The notes below the pieces were generated by a model, which was given only the letters and a program-made list of their open reading frames with translations, was not told the DNA's origin and did not search any database. Source: Saprospiraceae bacterium (GTDB taxonomy: Bacteria; Bacteroidota; Bacteroidia; Chitinophagales; Saprospiraceae). Taken from it: a stretch of DNA of 26,082 nt. The translations under genes were made by a program, and so were the position numbers. Positions 8,049 to 17,943 of the stretch are shown piece by piece. Location of the stretch: NCBI GenBank assembly GCA_013001805.1, contig JABDLW010000534.1, positions 1 through 26,082 on the forward strand. Direction: 5' to 3'. How positions within the stretch are numbered: position 1 is the first letter of the stretch; the number at the start of each line of letters is the position of its first letter.

Positions 8049-11000
8049 ATGAGATATTGCCTGATTACATACGGACACTACCTTTTGTTATCGTTGATCT
8101 TGAGCCCCGTACTTGCGTTGGCTCAGAAAACCGACCTAAGTAACCTGCGTAATGTGCACATTCATAATCAACAAGACTCATTCTATCTTTCTTCATTTAC
8201 CATTATACCTGAATCCTTTCAGGTTTCAGGTGTACAACCCGGAGTCACCATTGGTGTAGATGATTATCAAGTCACGGGTCCGTTTTTCGTTTGGAGTTCC
8301 AATGCCGATGTCCGGGGGCGCTCAGATTCTCTTTCATTTCTGGTGACATTTAGGGTGATGCCATATAATTTAGAGAAGTGGACATCCCGGTTTGATTCTT
8401 TATTATATCAGGATGGATCAATGGTGGTAATGGAACCACTCACTTTCAGTCCTTTTGCCACTGAGACACCCCTATTTGCTCAGAGTGGCATCCAGTATGA
8501 TGGTTCGTTTGCCCGGGGTCTTTCAGTTGGAAACCGGCAAGATTTGGTCCTTACCTCAAATTTTGATCTGCGAATGTCGGGCTCATTGGGAGATGGAATT
8601 GATGTGCTGGCGGCTTTGTCGGATAATAGCATACCCTTACAGCCGGAAGGAAACACGCAACAATTGCAGGAGTTTGATAAGATCTTTATCCAGTTGAATA
8701 AAGGTTCTAATACTCTGATAGGCGGAGATTTTGAATTAAGTCGACCAAACAGTTATTTCACCAATTATTTTAAGAAAAATCAGGGAGTGCGACTGGTTAA
8801 TGAAAGTGTTCTTAGACCAGGTCAAACACTGACAACTGCCGCAAGTACCGGAGGTTCACGAGGAAAATTTGCCAGATTACAACTGGCTACCCAAGAGGGA
8901 AATCAAGGACCATACCGGCTGCCGGGAACACAAGGGGAGCGCTTTATCATCATTCTGGCCGGAACTGAGAAAATCTATCACGATGGCATACTGCTGGTGC
9001 GTGGCTTGGAAAAAGATTACATCATCGACTATAATTCCGGAGAAATTACTTTTACTGCAAACCGGTTGATTACCAAAGACAGTCGGATCATTGCCGAATA
9101 CGAATATTCTGATCAAAACTATAATCGATCACTCTACACTTTTGAAACGGATTATCGCAGCAACCGCTTTGGGCTTCATTTCAATTTATACAGTGAACAA
9201 GATGGGAAACTGACGTCTGGGCTTAACGAACTTAGCACTGAAGACAAACGTTTCCTTGCCGATCTGGGAGATAGCACCAGCAATGTGCTTTCCCCTACGA
9301 TCCGTTTACGCGAAGAAGGCTACGATCCGAGTATCGTCATGTACAAACTGATCGATTCACTTGGTTATAGCGAGATACTGGTCCGCAGCACCAATCCGGA
9401 TAGCGCCAGATACACGGCTCGGTTTTCACTGGTCGGTACCGGTGGGGGTGACTATATCAGAGTGGCATCAGAGTCCAATGGTGAAGTATATGCCTGGGTG
9501 GCCCCCGACAGTCTCTTAGGCAGTCAGGGTTCTTATGCACCGGTTGCTCCATTAGTGGCACCGCAACAGAGACAAATGTTTGCCCTGGGAAGTAGCTACA
9601 AACTCGGTCATAACGGATTGCTTGAAACAGAAATAGCGCTCAGTAGATTGGATTTAAATCGATTTTCTTCGCGGGATGATGGCGATGACTATGGTACAGC
9701 CATAAAAAGCAGGCTTGTTAAGTCCATTCCTTTGCAAAGAGATAGTGTTTCAGGTGAGGGTTGGCAACTCAAAACCGAATTGCAGCATGAAATGGTGTCA
9801 CGTTCATTCCAACCATTAAATCCTTACCGGCCGACGGAGTTTACCCGAGATTGGAATTTAACCGGGTTAGCTTCAGGTCGGGAGCATCTGGCTAATGGAT
9901 TGCTTTTATTGGAGAAACCAGGTGTGTTCCAACTCGGTTATGAATATGCCGGGTTTTTCCGGAATCAGGTCTACCAGGGTAACAAAAACGTGGTCTCCTT
10001 GCGCTATAATCGTAAGGGTTTAGCTATTTCGTCCCGGTATGATCAATTGCTGTCACATTACGGGGATGATCAAGCCAGATTTAACCGACCGAAATTTGAT
10101 ATAAGTCAGGCACTTGACAAGAATCAAACCTGGACAGCTGGAATCTATTTCGAACAAGAAAAAAATGAACAGAGAAATGTTTCAGGAGACACACTGACCC
10201 CCAGCAGTTTTTACTATGACCTGGGCCGGTTTTATCTCCGAAAGGCAAACAGTGAGCGCTTGACAATGGAATTTCAATATCAAAAGCGGTATGATTATTT
10301 TAACTCGGGCCGGGACTTTGAAGTGGCTACGGAAGCCGATGACTTTAGTTTTAGAAGCAGATGGGTCCAGCAAACCAATTCGATTCTGGATGCGACATTT
10401 ACCATCCGCAATCTGGATATAAAACGCAATGACTTTACTGGGGCAGAGGGTGGTTTGAATTATGTGGGTAAAATTAATCATCAACTGAATTTATGGCAGG
10501 GTGCTCTCCGTTCCACCACGGCATATGAAGTAGGCTCAGGCCAGGAACCCAAACGCACCTTCCAGTATCTTAGGGTGGATCCTGGTCAGGGTGTCTACAC
10601 TTTCCTTGATCTGAATGATGATGGCATCGAGCAAATCAATGAGTTCGAAATTGCTCCATTTCCGGAGCAGGCAGAATATGTACGTGTGACAGTGTTGACT
10701 AACGACTTCATCGCTACCAACAATGTCACATTCAATCAAAGCTATTCGCTGGATCCCAGACGGATTATGAATAATAAGAAGGCTTTTTTTGCAAAGTGGT
10801 CGGATCAGGGCTCCATGCGCATTGTGCGAAAAAACCTGGAAAACGCCGGTGTATCAATTTGGAGTCCATTTACCTTAAATATTGCAGATAGTTCACTGGT
10901 ATCTGTAAGCGCTCAAATCCGGAATGTGTTATACTTCAATCGCAGCAATGCCAAATATGATATTCAGTACGAGTGGAATGATTTTAGAAACCGGTTTGTG

Positions 11001-11552
11001 CTGACGACAGGCTATGAGAGTAAGATTTTGAGGCGACATATTTTGCGGTCACGCATCAATTTCAGCCGGACTATTAGTGCGTTATTAAGCATAGGTAACG
11101 AGCAAAATAATCAGGATAGCGAGACTTTTGATACCAAAGACTATCAAATCAACAGCTGGGATGCGAGACCGGAAATTAACTGGCAGCCGTCACCAAAATT
11201 CAGATTGTCTGCCAAATATCGATGGGCAGAGAAAGAAAATCTGCTATCGGACAACGGGGATCGAGCTCTAATTCATGACTTCAAACTGGAAAACACCTTC
11301 AGCAAAGTCAGCACTTCTTCATTTCGGGGAAATCTATCACTGGTTTTGATTGATTTTCAAGGACCAAAAAACGGAGCATTGGAATTTGCTATGCTGGAGG
11401 GCCTGAAAGACGGGGAAAACTGGATCTGGGGTCTGGCTTACGATCGGAGATTGGCCAATAACATTCGTATCAATGTGTCATACGACGGACGTAAGAGTGG
11501 ATCTGCGAGGATCGTTCATACAGCAAGAGCCCAGGTCAGTGCGTTCTTCTAA
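8049..11552 (+). CDS. Large outer-membrane beta-barrel-like protein, function unknown
   Basis: Protein of 1167 aa with a signal peptide (YLLLSLILSPVLALA, cut about residue 25). Residues about 100-250 hold short beta segments (GIQYDGSFARGLSVGNRQDL; DLRMSGSLGDGIDVLAALSD). Residues about 296-362 form a distinctive unit: GERFIIILAGTEKIYHDG, DYIIDYNSGEITFTANRLI, then DSRIIAEYEYSDQNY. That unit recalls beta domains seen in very large Bacteroidota outer-membrane proteins such as SprA. From about residue 500 to the end the sequence is alternating, aromatic-rich strands with periodic R and Y, as in a transmembrane barrel, and it ends in the aromatic pair FF typical of BAM substrates. A DLNDDGIEQINEFEIAPF stretch (about 855-875) resembles an EF-hand-like calcium loop. 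The secreted protease gene follows 98 bp downstream. I recognise the general type but no named family; it does not have the length of SprA and shows no TonB-plug motif. Confidence 0.75.
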   Translation: MRYCLITYGHYLLLSLILSPVLALAQKTDLSNLRNVHIHNQQDSFYLSSFTIIPESFQVSGVQPGVTIGVDDYQVTGPFFVWSSNADVRGRSDSLSFLVTFRVMPYNLEKWTSRFDSLLYQDGSMVVMEPLTFSPFATETPLFAQSGIQYDGSFARGLSVGNRQDLVLTSNFDLRMSGSLGDGIDVLAALSDNSIPLQPEGNTQQLQEFDKIFIQLNKGSNTLIGGDFELSRPNSYFTNYFKKNQGVRLVNESVLRPGQTLTTAASTGGSRGKFARLQLATQEGNQGPYRLPGTQGERFIIILAGTEKIYHDGILLVRGLEKDYIIDYNSGEITFTANRLITKDSRIIAEYEYSDQNYNRSLYTFETDYRSNRFGLHFNLYSEQDGKLTSGLNELSTEDKRFLADLGDSTSNVLSPTIRLREEGYDPSIVMYKLIDSLGYSEILVRSTNPDSARYTARFSLVGTGGGDYIRVASESNGEVYAWVAPDSLLGSQGSYAPVAPLVAPQQRQMFALGSSYKLGHNGLLETEIALSRLDLNRFSSRDDGDDYGTAIKSRLVKSIPLQRDSVSGEGWQLKTELQHEMVSRSFQPLNPYRPTEFTRDWNLTGLASGREHLANGLLLLEKPGVFQLGYEYAGFFRNQVYQGNKNVVSLRYNRKGLAISSRYDQLLSHYGDDQARFNRPKFDISQALDKNQTWTAGIYFEQEKNEQRNVSGDTLTPSSFYYDLGRFYLRKANSERLTMEFQYQKRYDYFNSGRDFEVATEADDFSFRSRWVQQTNSILDATFTIRNLDIKRNDFTGAEGGLNYVGKINHQLNLWQGALRSTTAYEVGSGQEPKRTFQYLRVDPGQGVYTFLDLNDDGIEQINEFEIAPFPEQAEYVRVTVLTNDFIATNNVTFNQSYSLDPRRIMNNKKAFFAKWSDQGSMRIVRKNLENAGVSIWSPFTLNIADSSLVSVSAQIRNVLYFNRSNAKYDIQYEWNDFRNRFVLTTGYESKILRRHILRSRINFSRTISALLSIGNEQNNQDSETFDTKDYQINSWDARPEINWQPSPKFRLSAKYRWAEKENLLSDNGDRALIHDFKLENTFSKVSTSSFRGNLSLVLIDFQGPKNGALEFAMLEGLKDGENWIWGLAYDRRLANNIRINVSYDGRKSGSARIVHTARAQVSAFF

Positions 11553-11610
11553 TTAATTAATTTGGTTTAGACATTGAAAGTCAAACGGATTACATTAGCA
11601 ATTAATCATC

Positions 11611-11618
11611 TATCTTTC
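11611..11618 (+). promoter_or_regulatory. Possible minus-7 box for the protease gene
   Basis: TATCTTTC matches the Bacteroidota minus-7 consensus TAnnTTTG at 7 of 8 positions and lies 32 bp ahead of the protease ATG. No convincing minus-33 TTTG is seen at the right distance, so the call is weak. Confidence 0.25.
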
Positions 11619-11650
11619 AGGCTTCATTTTTAGAGAAAAAAGTACTTAGA

Positions 11651-14600
11651 ATGCTCCGACTCATCATCAGCTCGATTTTATTGGGCATTACACTTATAAG
11701 TTATAGTCAACAATGGCAAAGCCTGAAGCCCGAAGCGATCGAAGGGCTTTCCGACAGAACATTGCCCTTTAGTTTTCATATTGCGAGTACGGATTTGGCT
11801 GAGGTAGCAGAGAGCCTCAAAAACCATCGGGTTGATTTAGTGATGCCTGACGGCTCACTTGAGACATTTAAAGCGATTTTGCATTCTAACTTTTCTCCTC
11901 GCCTCGCCCAGCGTTACGCCCAAATAAAATCATACCTGATTGAAAGTGCAGGTGACCGTCAAATCAAAGGACGCCTTGATCTATCGGTACACGGTCTTCA
12001 TGCCGTATTGCAGCATCCTGATGGTGAGATCTATCTGGATCCGATCGTTGAGGGGAGATTACAAGACTATATGGTTTATCACACCAAAGATTATCGGGTA
12101 GACCCTGAACTCAAAGCGCTCTATGATCGCCATGAGCATCCTTTTGCCAGTGGTCCTTCGGACTTTCTTGAGCAAAAGCCGGTCCGATCTCCCTTTTCAA
12201 GAAACCAGGTGGAAGCAGACGTTGTTTCACGCACTTATAGGCTAGCCGTTTCAGCCACTGGTGAATATACCCAGAAGCATAATGGCACGGTAGAAGGGGC
12301 GCTGGCAGCTATTAATACTGCATTGAATCGGATCAATTTTGTGCTGGAGTCGGAGGTGGCAGTGTCCCTGGAATTAATTGAAAGCAATGATTCTCTGATT
12401 TTCACGGATGGCACAACTGACCCATTCACCAACGGAAATGCAAGTACGATGGCTCTGGAGAACAACAATTTTCTTACTGCAAACCTGGGTTTAGCCAATT
12501 TTGATGTGGGGCATGTTTTCGGTACTAATTGTAACACGGTAGTCGGTGTTTCGGGAGGAATCGGCATCGTGTGCGGTAGTTTAAAGGGTTTTGGTTCATC
12601 TTGTGAAGTTGCCAGCAACGATCGATTTTATATTGACGTGATTTGTCATGAACTCGGACACCAATTCGGAGCTGAACATACCTGGAATAATTGCCCTTCC
12701 GCTCCCGATGATCAATTTAGTAGTAAAACAGCCTTTGAACCGGGAAGTGGTTCAACCATCATGTCTTATGCCGGATCCTGTGGCAATCAAAATATTCAGG
12801 GAACTGCCGACCCTTATTACCACGGAAATTCCATCGAAGCCATAAAAAACTTTATCAGTAGCAGCGATGGTCAATGTGGCGTGTCTGAGGTCACCAGTAA
12901 TCGTGATCCCAGTATCGAGATCAAACTTGAAGATGGTTTTTTTATACCCATCATGACTCCTTTCAAATTGACAGCTGAAGGTCAGGATCCCGACGATGAT
13001 CCCATCACCTATAGCTGGGAGCAATTTGACCCGGGAGTGGGTTCTGCCAGTCTGAGTCCCATTGAAGCACCGAGAGGAGATGCACCTGTTTTCAGATCTT
13101 CACCACCTTCAGATAGTCCTACCCGGTATTTTCCGGCATTGGAAAAGGTCTTGACCAATACATTTGATAATACCGAGGTCTTGCCGACCTATGATCGTAA
13201 ATTGACCTTTAGGGCTACGGTCCGTGATCACGTGCAACCCGCAGGTGGAGTAAGTTGGGATCAGGTTTCGTTTAGGGCAACGTCACAAAGTGGCCCCTTC
13301 GAGATCATTGATACAAGTTTGCCAGATACTTTGACGGCCGGTGATTATATGGAGATAATGTGGGATGTGGCCGGCACCAATTTACTCCCGGTAAATTGTC
13401 AATCCATCAATATACTGTTGTCTTTGGATGGTGGACAGACCTTTGTTGACACTTTAATTACTCACACTGCCAATGATGGAAATGAATTTATTTTAATTCC
13501 GGACGTAGAAACAAGTCAGGCGAGAATACTTATTGAGGCCGACGACAATATATTTTATACGGTGAATCGAGACACCCTGGTGATAGAGCGATCTGCCTTG
13601 TCAGGATTTGCCATAGACCTGGAACCCCATGAGCAATCCACTTGTCTCCCATCGGTGATTGATTTTGCAGTAAATTCCTTTGCCATTGGTTCATTTTCCG
13701 ACAGCATCGAAATTTTGGCGGTTGATTTACCCGACGGTGCTATTCAGGTGCCACTGGGTAAAATCAGTCCTGGTGATCCTGCTACGGTACAGATTGACCT
13801 GGCCAGAGTGGGCGCGCCCGGGAATTACCAGATCAACTTTCAGGTCATTTCGGCTGGCGACACCCTGGTCAGATCAGTGCGGGTGAATGCCTTATCCAGC
13901 GATTTCTCCGATTTAATGTTACTTGATCCTCCAATGGGTGAAAACGCGGTGAGTACCAGGCCTACTTTTACATGGCAAGGAAGTGCCAATGCCTTGGCTT
14001 ATCATCTTCAAGTCGATATTTCTCCCTCCTTTTCAGCACCGCAGGAAATCATGACGACAAATATTACAGCGGCTGTTGTTGACTCCATGCTGGATGAGAA
14101 TACTTTATATTATTGGCGGATCAGACCGGCCAATAGTTGCGGTGAAGGTGCCTATTCCGAAATTAATACCTTCCATACCATTAATCTTGCCTGTGAGGAA
14201 TTTGCTGCCTTGGATCTTCCCCTTCCATTGACACAAAGCGCCCAGGTGCAAAGGCAATCAAATATTGAAGTTCAAAATTCAGGCATTGTCAAAGATGTAA
14301 ATATTAGTAGCATCCAGGGCTTTCACGAATCCTTTGGCGATTTAATTTTTACGTTAAGGGCACCCTCAGGTAAAGAGGTCATTCTAGTGGACCGGCAATG
14401 TGGTTTTTCAAATCGGACCTTTGATATGGGTTTTGACGATCAGGCACTTGACACACTTTCCTGTCAAGCGTCCTTCAATGATCAGATCTTTATCCCTCAA
14501 GGGTCGTTGGCCGATTTTGAAGACGAGAATACGGACGGAATTTGGAGTCTGATTGTGGCAGACTCAGTGATTGGAAGTGGTGGCCGGATTGAGGCGTGGA

Positions 14601-15235
14601 GCCTGGAACTCTGTGGGAGCTTATCCCCTTTGTCACCCATTATCACTTTGGCAGATACCGTGAGAGCAGCATTCGCTTCAACTACCATAATTGATGACCA
14701 ATCGATTCTGGTGACAGACGAGGAATCTCTTCCTGAAGACTTAATCTACACGTTGGTCAGGGACGTACAAAGTGGTTCACTTCTTCTGGATGACGTAGTG
14801 ATGAACCCGGGAGCACAGTTTTCACAGGCTGACCTTAATCTGGGAAAAGTCAGCTATGTCCATGAGGGACTAGATAGTATGCCCGATGGATTTTTAGTAG
14901 CTGTCGAAGATGGAACCGGAGGTTGGATTGCGCCTTTTAATATTCCGATATTGATAAGTACGGAAGTAGTTTCCACGTTTCATTTCCCCAAGCTGGAAAA
15001 TGTCACCATCTTTCCCAATCCAGTCAAAACAGAAATGTATATCCGAAATGACGGGAGACTATTAGAAAACGTGGCGGTTTCAATATTAAGCCTGGATGGA
15101 CGTTTATTGCAGCGGCAACAGTTGCGCTTAGAGCATCTAGCTACTATGGACGTGCAGCATCTGACGGCAGGGTTTTATACTATCCAAATATTGTCGGCCC
15201 AGGGGATTGCCAATTTTCGGTTTGTGAAACAATAG
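11651..15235 (+). CDS. Secreted reprolysin-like zinc metalloprotease with P-domain and T9SS tail
   Basis: Secreted, probably cell-surface or extracellular protease of 1194 aa. The signal peptide is about residues 1-19 (cut in SYS-QQ). A propeptide-like region spans about 21-190. The metzincin catalytic domain (about 193-410) has the zinc motif HELGHQFGAEH, with H333, E334, H337 and H343, and the Met-turn STIMSYAG with M371. Ig-like segments follow, including VSWDQVSFRAT and ILLSLDGGQTF. A fibronectin type III-like domain spans about 757-845 (PTFTWQGSANALAYHLQV, YYWRIRPANS). A proprotein-convertase P-domain spans about 865-988 (FGDLIFTLRAPSG, then DGIWSLIVADS, IEAWSLELCG). A CSPG/cadherin-like stretch spans about 1010-1100. 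The C-terminal type A T9SS sorting domain is 1118-1194 (VTIFPNPV, DGRLL, LTAGFYTIQI, FRFVKQ). The domain order matches known Bacteroidota reprolysin-family exoproteases. Natural substrates cannot be told from sequence. Confidence 0.92.
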   Translation: MLRLIISSILLGITLISYSQQWQSLKPEAIEGLSDRTLPFSFHIASTDLAEVAESLKNHRVDLVMPDGSLETFKAILHSNFSPRLAQRYAQIKSYLIESAGDRQIKGRLDLSVHGLHAVLQHPDGEIYLDPIVEGRLQDYMVYHTKDYRVDPELKALYDRHEHPFASGPSDFLEQKPVRSPFSRNQVEADVVSRTYRLAVSATGEYTQKHNGTVEGALAAINTALNRINFVLESEVAVSLELIESNDSLIFTDGTTDPFTNGNASTMALENNNFLTANLGLANFDVGHVFGTNCNTVVGVSGGIGIVCGSLKGFGSSCEVASNDRFYIDVICHELGHQFGAEHTWNNCPSAPDDQFSSKTAFEPGSGSTIMSYAGSCGNQNIQGTADPYYHGNSIEAIKNFISSSDGQCGVSEVTSNRDPSIEIKLEDGFFIPIMTPFKLTAEGQDPDDDPITYSWEQFDPGVGSASLSPIEAPRGDAPVFRSSPPSDSPTRYFPALEKVLTNTFDNTEVLPTYDRKLTFRATVRDHVQPAGGVSWDQVSFRATSQSGPFEIIDTSLPDTLTAGDYMEIMWDVAGTNLLPVNCQSINILLSLDGGQTFVDTLITHTANDGNEFILIPDVETSQARILIEADDNIFYTVNRDTLVIERSALSGFAIDLEPHEQSTCLPSVIDFAVNSFAIGSFSDSIEILAVDLPDGAIQVPLGKISPGDPATVQIDLARVGAPGNYQINFQVISAGDTLVRSVRVNALSSDFSDLMLLDPPMGENAVSTRPTFTWQGSANALAYHLQVDISPSFSAPQEIMTTNITAAVVDSMLDENTLYYWRIRPANSCGEGAYSEINTFHTINLACEEFAALDLPLPLTQSAQVQRQSNIEVQNSGIVKDVNISSIQGFHESFGDLIFTLRAPSGKEVILVDRQCGFSNRTFDMGFDDQALDTLSCQASFNDQIFIPQGSLADFEDENTDGIWSLIVADSVIGSGGRIEAWSLELCGSLSPLSPIITLADTVRAAFASTTIIDDQSILVTDEESLPEDLIYTLVRDVQSGSLLLDDVVMNPGAQFSQADLNLGKVSYVHEGLDSMPDGFLVAVEDGTGGWIAPFNIPILISTEVVSTFHFPKLENVTIFPNPVKTEMYIRNDGRLLENVAVSILSLDGRLLQRQQLRLEHLATMDVQHLTAGFYTIQILSAQGIANFRFVKQ

Positions 15236-15240
15236 GGTAG

Positions 15241-15260
15241 CGCGACATTTTCATGTTGCG
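15241..15260. terminator. Hairpin between convergent genes, possible bidirectional terminator
   Basis: An 8-bp stem (CGCGACAT / ATGTTGCG, with one G-U pair) closes a TTTC loop. It fills most of the 32-bp gap between the convergent stops of the protease and parC genes. ATTTAA follows on the plus strand, but there is no long T-run, so termination may be inefficient or use another factor. Confidence 0.5.
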
Positions 15261-15267
15261 ATTTAAC

Positions 15268-17868
15268 CTACAAATCCAGCTCAATAGTATCACCGGCCTT
15301 GTAACCATTTTCACCAGCCACGTCATTTTCTGTGGTTGGATCCGCATCGGATGTGAGGACTTTGATGCCTCTTATTTGTTTGGTAGTTAAACGATTGCCC
15401 ATTGCTTTCCATCCTTTGACATCAATAAATTCGTCCAGCTCCACCGTCCAAAATTCCTTTTTCTTTTTATCAATAAGATAGTATTCAATCTCGACATCGG
15501 ATTGAGTAGTGGCAAAGAGAAGTTTTGAACGGCTGTGCTCGCGAATAAAATATACTTTCTCATCAAGTGAGGAGGTCTCGATCTGGAATCGTTTGACCAT
15601 GGTCCAATCCTTTTCGCCGTCATAATGTACAGCTGTAATGACGGTATCTTCATCGAGCTTCGCAACGTGCAAAAGCTGGTTCATTTCAACTTTCAGAACA
15701 GGATCTGGATTGTGAAGGACATAGGTGCCGTCACTATAGAGTGCAATAATCAGATCGCCGGTATCAAATTCTCCCAAATGCAGGCCTCTCTCATCAGTGT
15801 TGATCCGTCCGCTCACCTCATCAACCCAGAGATTCAAAGCACCCAAAGTGGATTGACCGACCTCCAGTTGCTCGATCTTCCTGACCGGATATTTGGTCAG
15901 TATGTTACCCTGAGAACCTCGTCCTTTTATATCCAGGTGATCGAAATCAAATTCAAACACTTTCTTTTTGGCTCTGGAACTGGGTGACAGCTGTACCCTT
16001 ACCGTTTCCGATTCACCATTCGGATTGGCGGTGAGATATAGTACTTTCGATCCTTTACTACCTTTGGTTAAATCATAGTCTTTATCCCGGGTGATAGCTT
16101 TAACATTAAAGCGCTTGGCCATAGCTTTACCACTTGCCCCATCCAAATAGATCATATTATATGTTGTACGATCATCGCCTTTTTTCCAAACATCCACGTG
16201 CAGTAAATTTTCTCCCATAAAGACTTTCTCCCCTATCTTGGAAACCCTGAAAGAACCGTCCTTTTTAAATCCGATGATGTCGTCCAAATCGGAACATTCC
16301 CTGATTTCTTCATCCTTTTTAAGCCCCCATCCTATAAATCCTTCTTTCAGATTTGCATAAAGCTTCACATTGTTAGCAGCCACCTGTACTACATCGATCG
16401 ATTCGAAGGAAGTTATTTCTGTCTTTCGGGGATTGATGGTACCATACTTTTCGTAGAGTTCTTCGAAATAATGGATAGCAAATTCAGTAAGATGTTTCAG
16501 ATCATAGACGGTTTGCTCAATGTCATTGATCAGTTGTTGCAGTAACTCATCGGCTTTAAACGTATTAAACTTTGAAATCCTTTTGATCTTGATTTCGGTA
16601 AGACGCAATATGTCGTCCTGCGAGAAGGGGCGCTTCAACATGAGGCGCTGATCACCTGATTTGGTTTTCTCACCCGGATCGGCAATATACCGGCGCATTT
16701 CGGTGTCTATAGTAGCCAACACCATCTCCCAGGTTTCACATTCTTCTATTTCATGATAGACACGCTTTTCAATGAAGATCTTTTCCAGACTTGCATTGTG
16801 CCATTTTTGTTCGAGGTCGGCTTTCTTGATTTCAAGTTCCTGTCTTAAGAGCTCTTTGGTGCGTTCTGTACTTAAGCGTAAGATCTCGTTTACCGCAAGA
16901 AAAAGTGGTTTATTATCGACAATCACACATGCATTAGGAGAAATCGAAATGGCGCAGTTGGTAAATGCATAAAGGGCATCTATGGTCAGATCAGGAGACA
17001 CACCGGATGCCAGGTCAATTACAATTTCTACTTCAGCCGCAGTGTTATCTACGATTTTCTTGATTTTGATCTTGCCCTTGTCATTGGCTTTGACAATGCT
17101 GTCAATAAGGCTACTGGTGGTGATGCCATACGGCAATTCGGTGATGATCAGTGTGTTTTTGTCCTGCTTTTCAATCTTTGCACGCACCAGTATCTTTCCT
17201 CCGCGCTTACCATTACTGTAATCGGAGACATCGATTGAGCCACCTGTACTAAAGTCAGGGTACAGGACAAACTTTTTGTCTTCAAGTATTTTAATAGAAG
17301 CCTTGATCAACTCACCGACGTTATGCGGCATAATCTTGGTGGAGAGTCCCACAGCAATTCCCTCCACTCCCTGAGCCAGGAGCAAGGGAAATTTCATTGG
17401 CAAATTGATGGGTTCGTTCTTACGACCATCATAACTCAGTTGCCACTCCGTGGTGTCTTTATTAAAGGCGACATCAAGAGCAAATTTAGTTAGCCGGGCC
17501 TCTATATAACGGGATGCAGCGGCCGAATCTCCGGTCCGTGTATCCCCCCAGTTTCCTTGTGTATCTATCAAAAGATCACGTTGCCCCAGTTTGACCAGGG
17601 CATCACCGATGGCAGCGTCACCATGTGGATGGTACTGCATTGTCTGGCCGATAATATTGGCCACTTTATGGAAACGGCCATCGTCCATTTCTTTCATGGC
17701 ATGCAAAATGCGTCTCTGCACCGGCTTAAGACCATCTTCAATACTGGGTACCGCCCTTTCCAGAATGACATAAGAAGCGTAGTCAAGGAAATAATTTTCA
17801 TACATCCCCTTTAATGTATGTACGGAAACACTTGGTTGAGACTCGTCTGTCTTATTCTTCTGCGCCAT
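15268..17868 (-). CDS. parC: DNA topoisomerase IV subunit A (GyrA/ParC family)
   Basis: Breakage-reunion subunit of a type IIA topoisomerase, which with ParE decatenates daughter chromosomes. 866 aa. The winged-helix/tower core (about 20-470) shows YASYVILERAVPSIEDGLKPVQRRI (motif starting near residue 30), YHPHGDAAIGDALV (79-92), and GDSAAASRYIEARL with catalytic Y121. The C-terminal half has the beta-pinwheel repeats (for example VLYLTANPNGE, GRINTDERGLHLGEF, LYSDGTYVL). I see no GyrA-box (QRRGGKG-like) motif, which together with the length favours ParC over GyrA. Bacteroidota genomes usually also carry a separate gyrA. parE often neighbours parC in this phylum, but the adjacent gene here is a divergent sigma factor, so parE must lie elsewhere. 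A perfect minus-7 box lies 28 bp upstream. Confidence 0.92.
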   Translation of the reverse strand: MAQKNKTDESQPSVSVHTLKGMYENYFLDYASYVILERAVPSIEDGLKPVQRRILHAMKEMDDGRFHKVANIIGQTMQYHPHGDAAIGDALVKLGQRDLLIDTQGNWGDTRTGDSAAASRYIEARLTKFALDVAFNKDTTEWQLSYDGRKNEPINLPMKFPLLLAQGVEGIAVGLSTKIMPHNVGELIKASIKILEDKKFVLYPDFSTGGSIDVSDYSNGKRGGKILVRAKIEKQDKNTLIITELPYGITTSSLIDSIVKANDKGKIKIKKIVDNTAAEVEIVIDLASGVSPDLTIDALYAFTNCAISISPNACVIVDNKPLFLAVNEILRLSTERTKELLRQELEIKKADLEQKWHNASLEKIFIEKRVYHEIEECETWEMVLATIDTEMRRYIADPGEKTKSGDQRLMLKRPFSQDDILRLTEIKIKRISKFNTFKADELLQQLINDIEQTVYDLKHLTEFAIHYFEELYEKYGTINPRKTEITSFESIDVVQVAANNVKLYANLKEGFIGWGLKKDEEIRECSDLDDIIGFKKDGSFRVSKIGEKVFMGENLLHVDVWKKGDDRTTYNMIYLDGASGKAMAKRFNVKAITRDKDYDLTKGSKGSKVLYLTANPNGESETVRVQLSPSSRAKKKVFEFDFDHLDIKGRGSQGNILTKYPVRKIEQLEVGQSTLGALNLWVDEVSGRINTDERGLHLGEFDTGDLIIALYSDGTYVLHNPDPVLKVEMNQLLHVAKLDEDTVITAVHYDGEKDWTMVKRFQIETSSLDEKVYFIREHSRSKLLFATTQSDVEIEYYLIDKKKKEFWTVELDEFIDVKGWKAMGNRLTTKQIRGIKVLTSDADPTTENDVAGENGYKAGDTIELDL

Positions 17869-17895
17869 GAAATTTTACTTGGAATATCACGATAA

Positions 17896-17903
17896 CAAAT
17901 TTA
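17896..17903 (-). promoter_or_regulatory. Bacteroidota minus-7 promoter box for parC
   Basis: Read on the minus strand this is TAAATTTG, a perfect match to the TAnnTTTG consensus of the primary Bacteroidota sigma factor. It places transcription start near 17889, giving a short leader of about 20 bases before the parC ATG at 17868. The minus-33 element is not clear. Confidence 0.5.
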
Positions 17904-17943
17904 AACTTAGACTCTAACATATAATAACTTGTTGCCATAGTTT

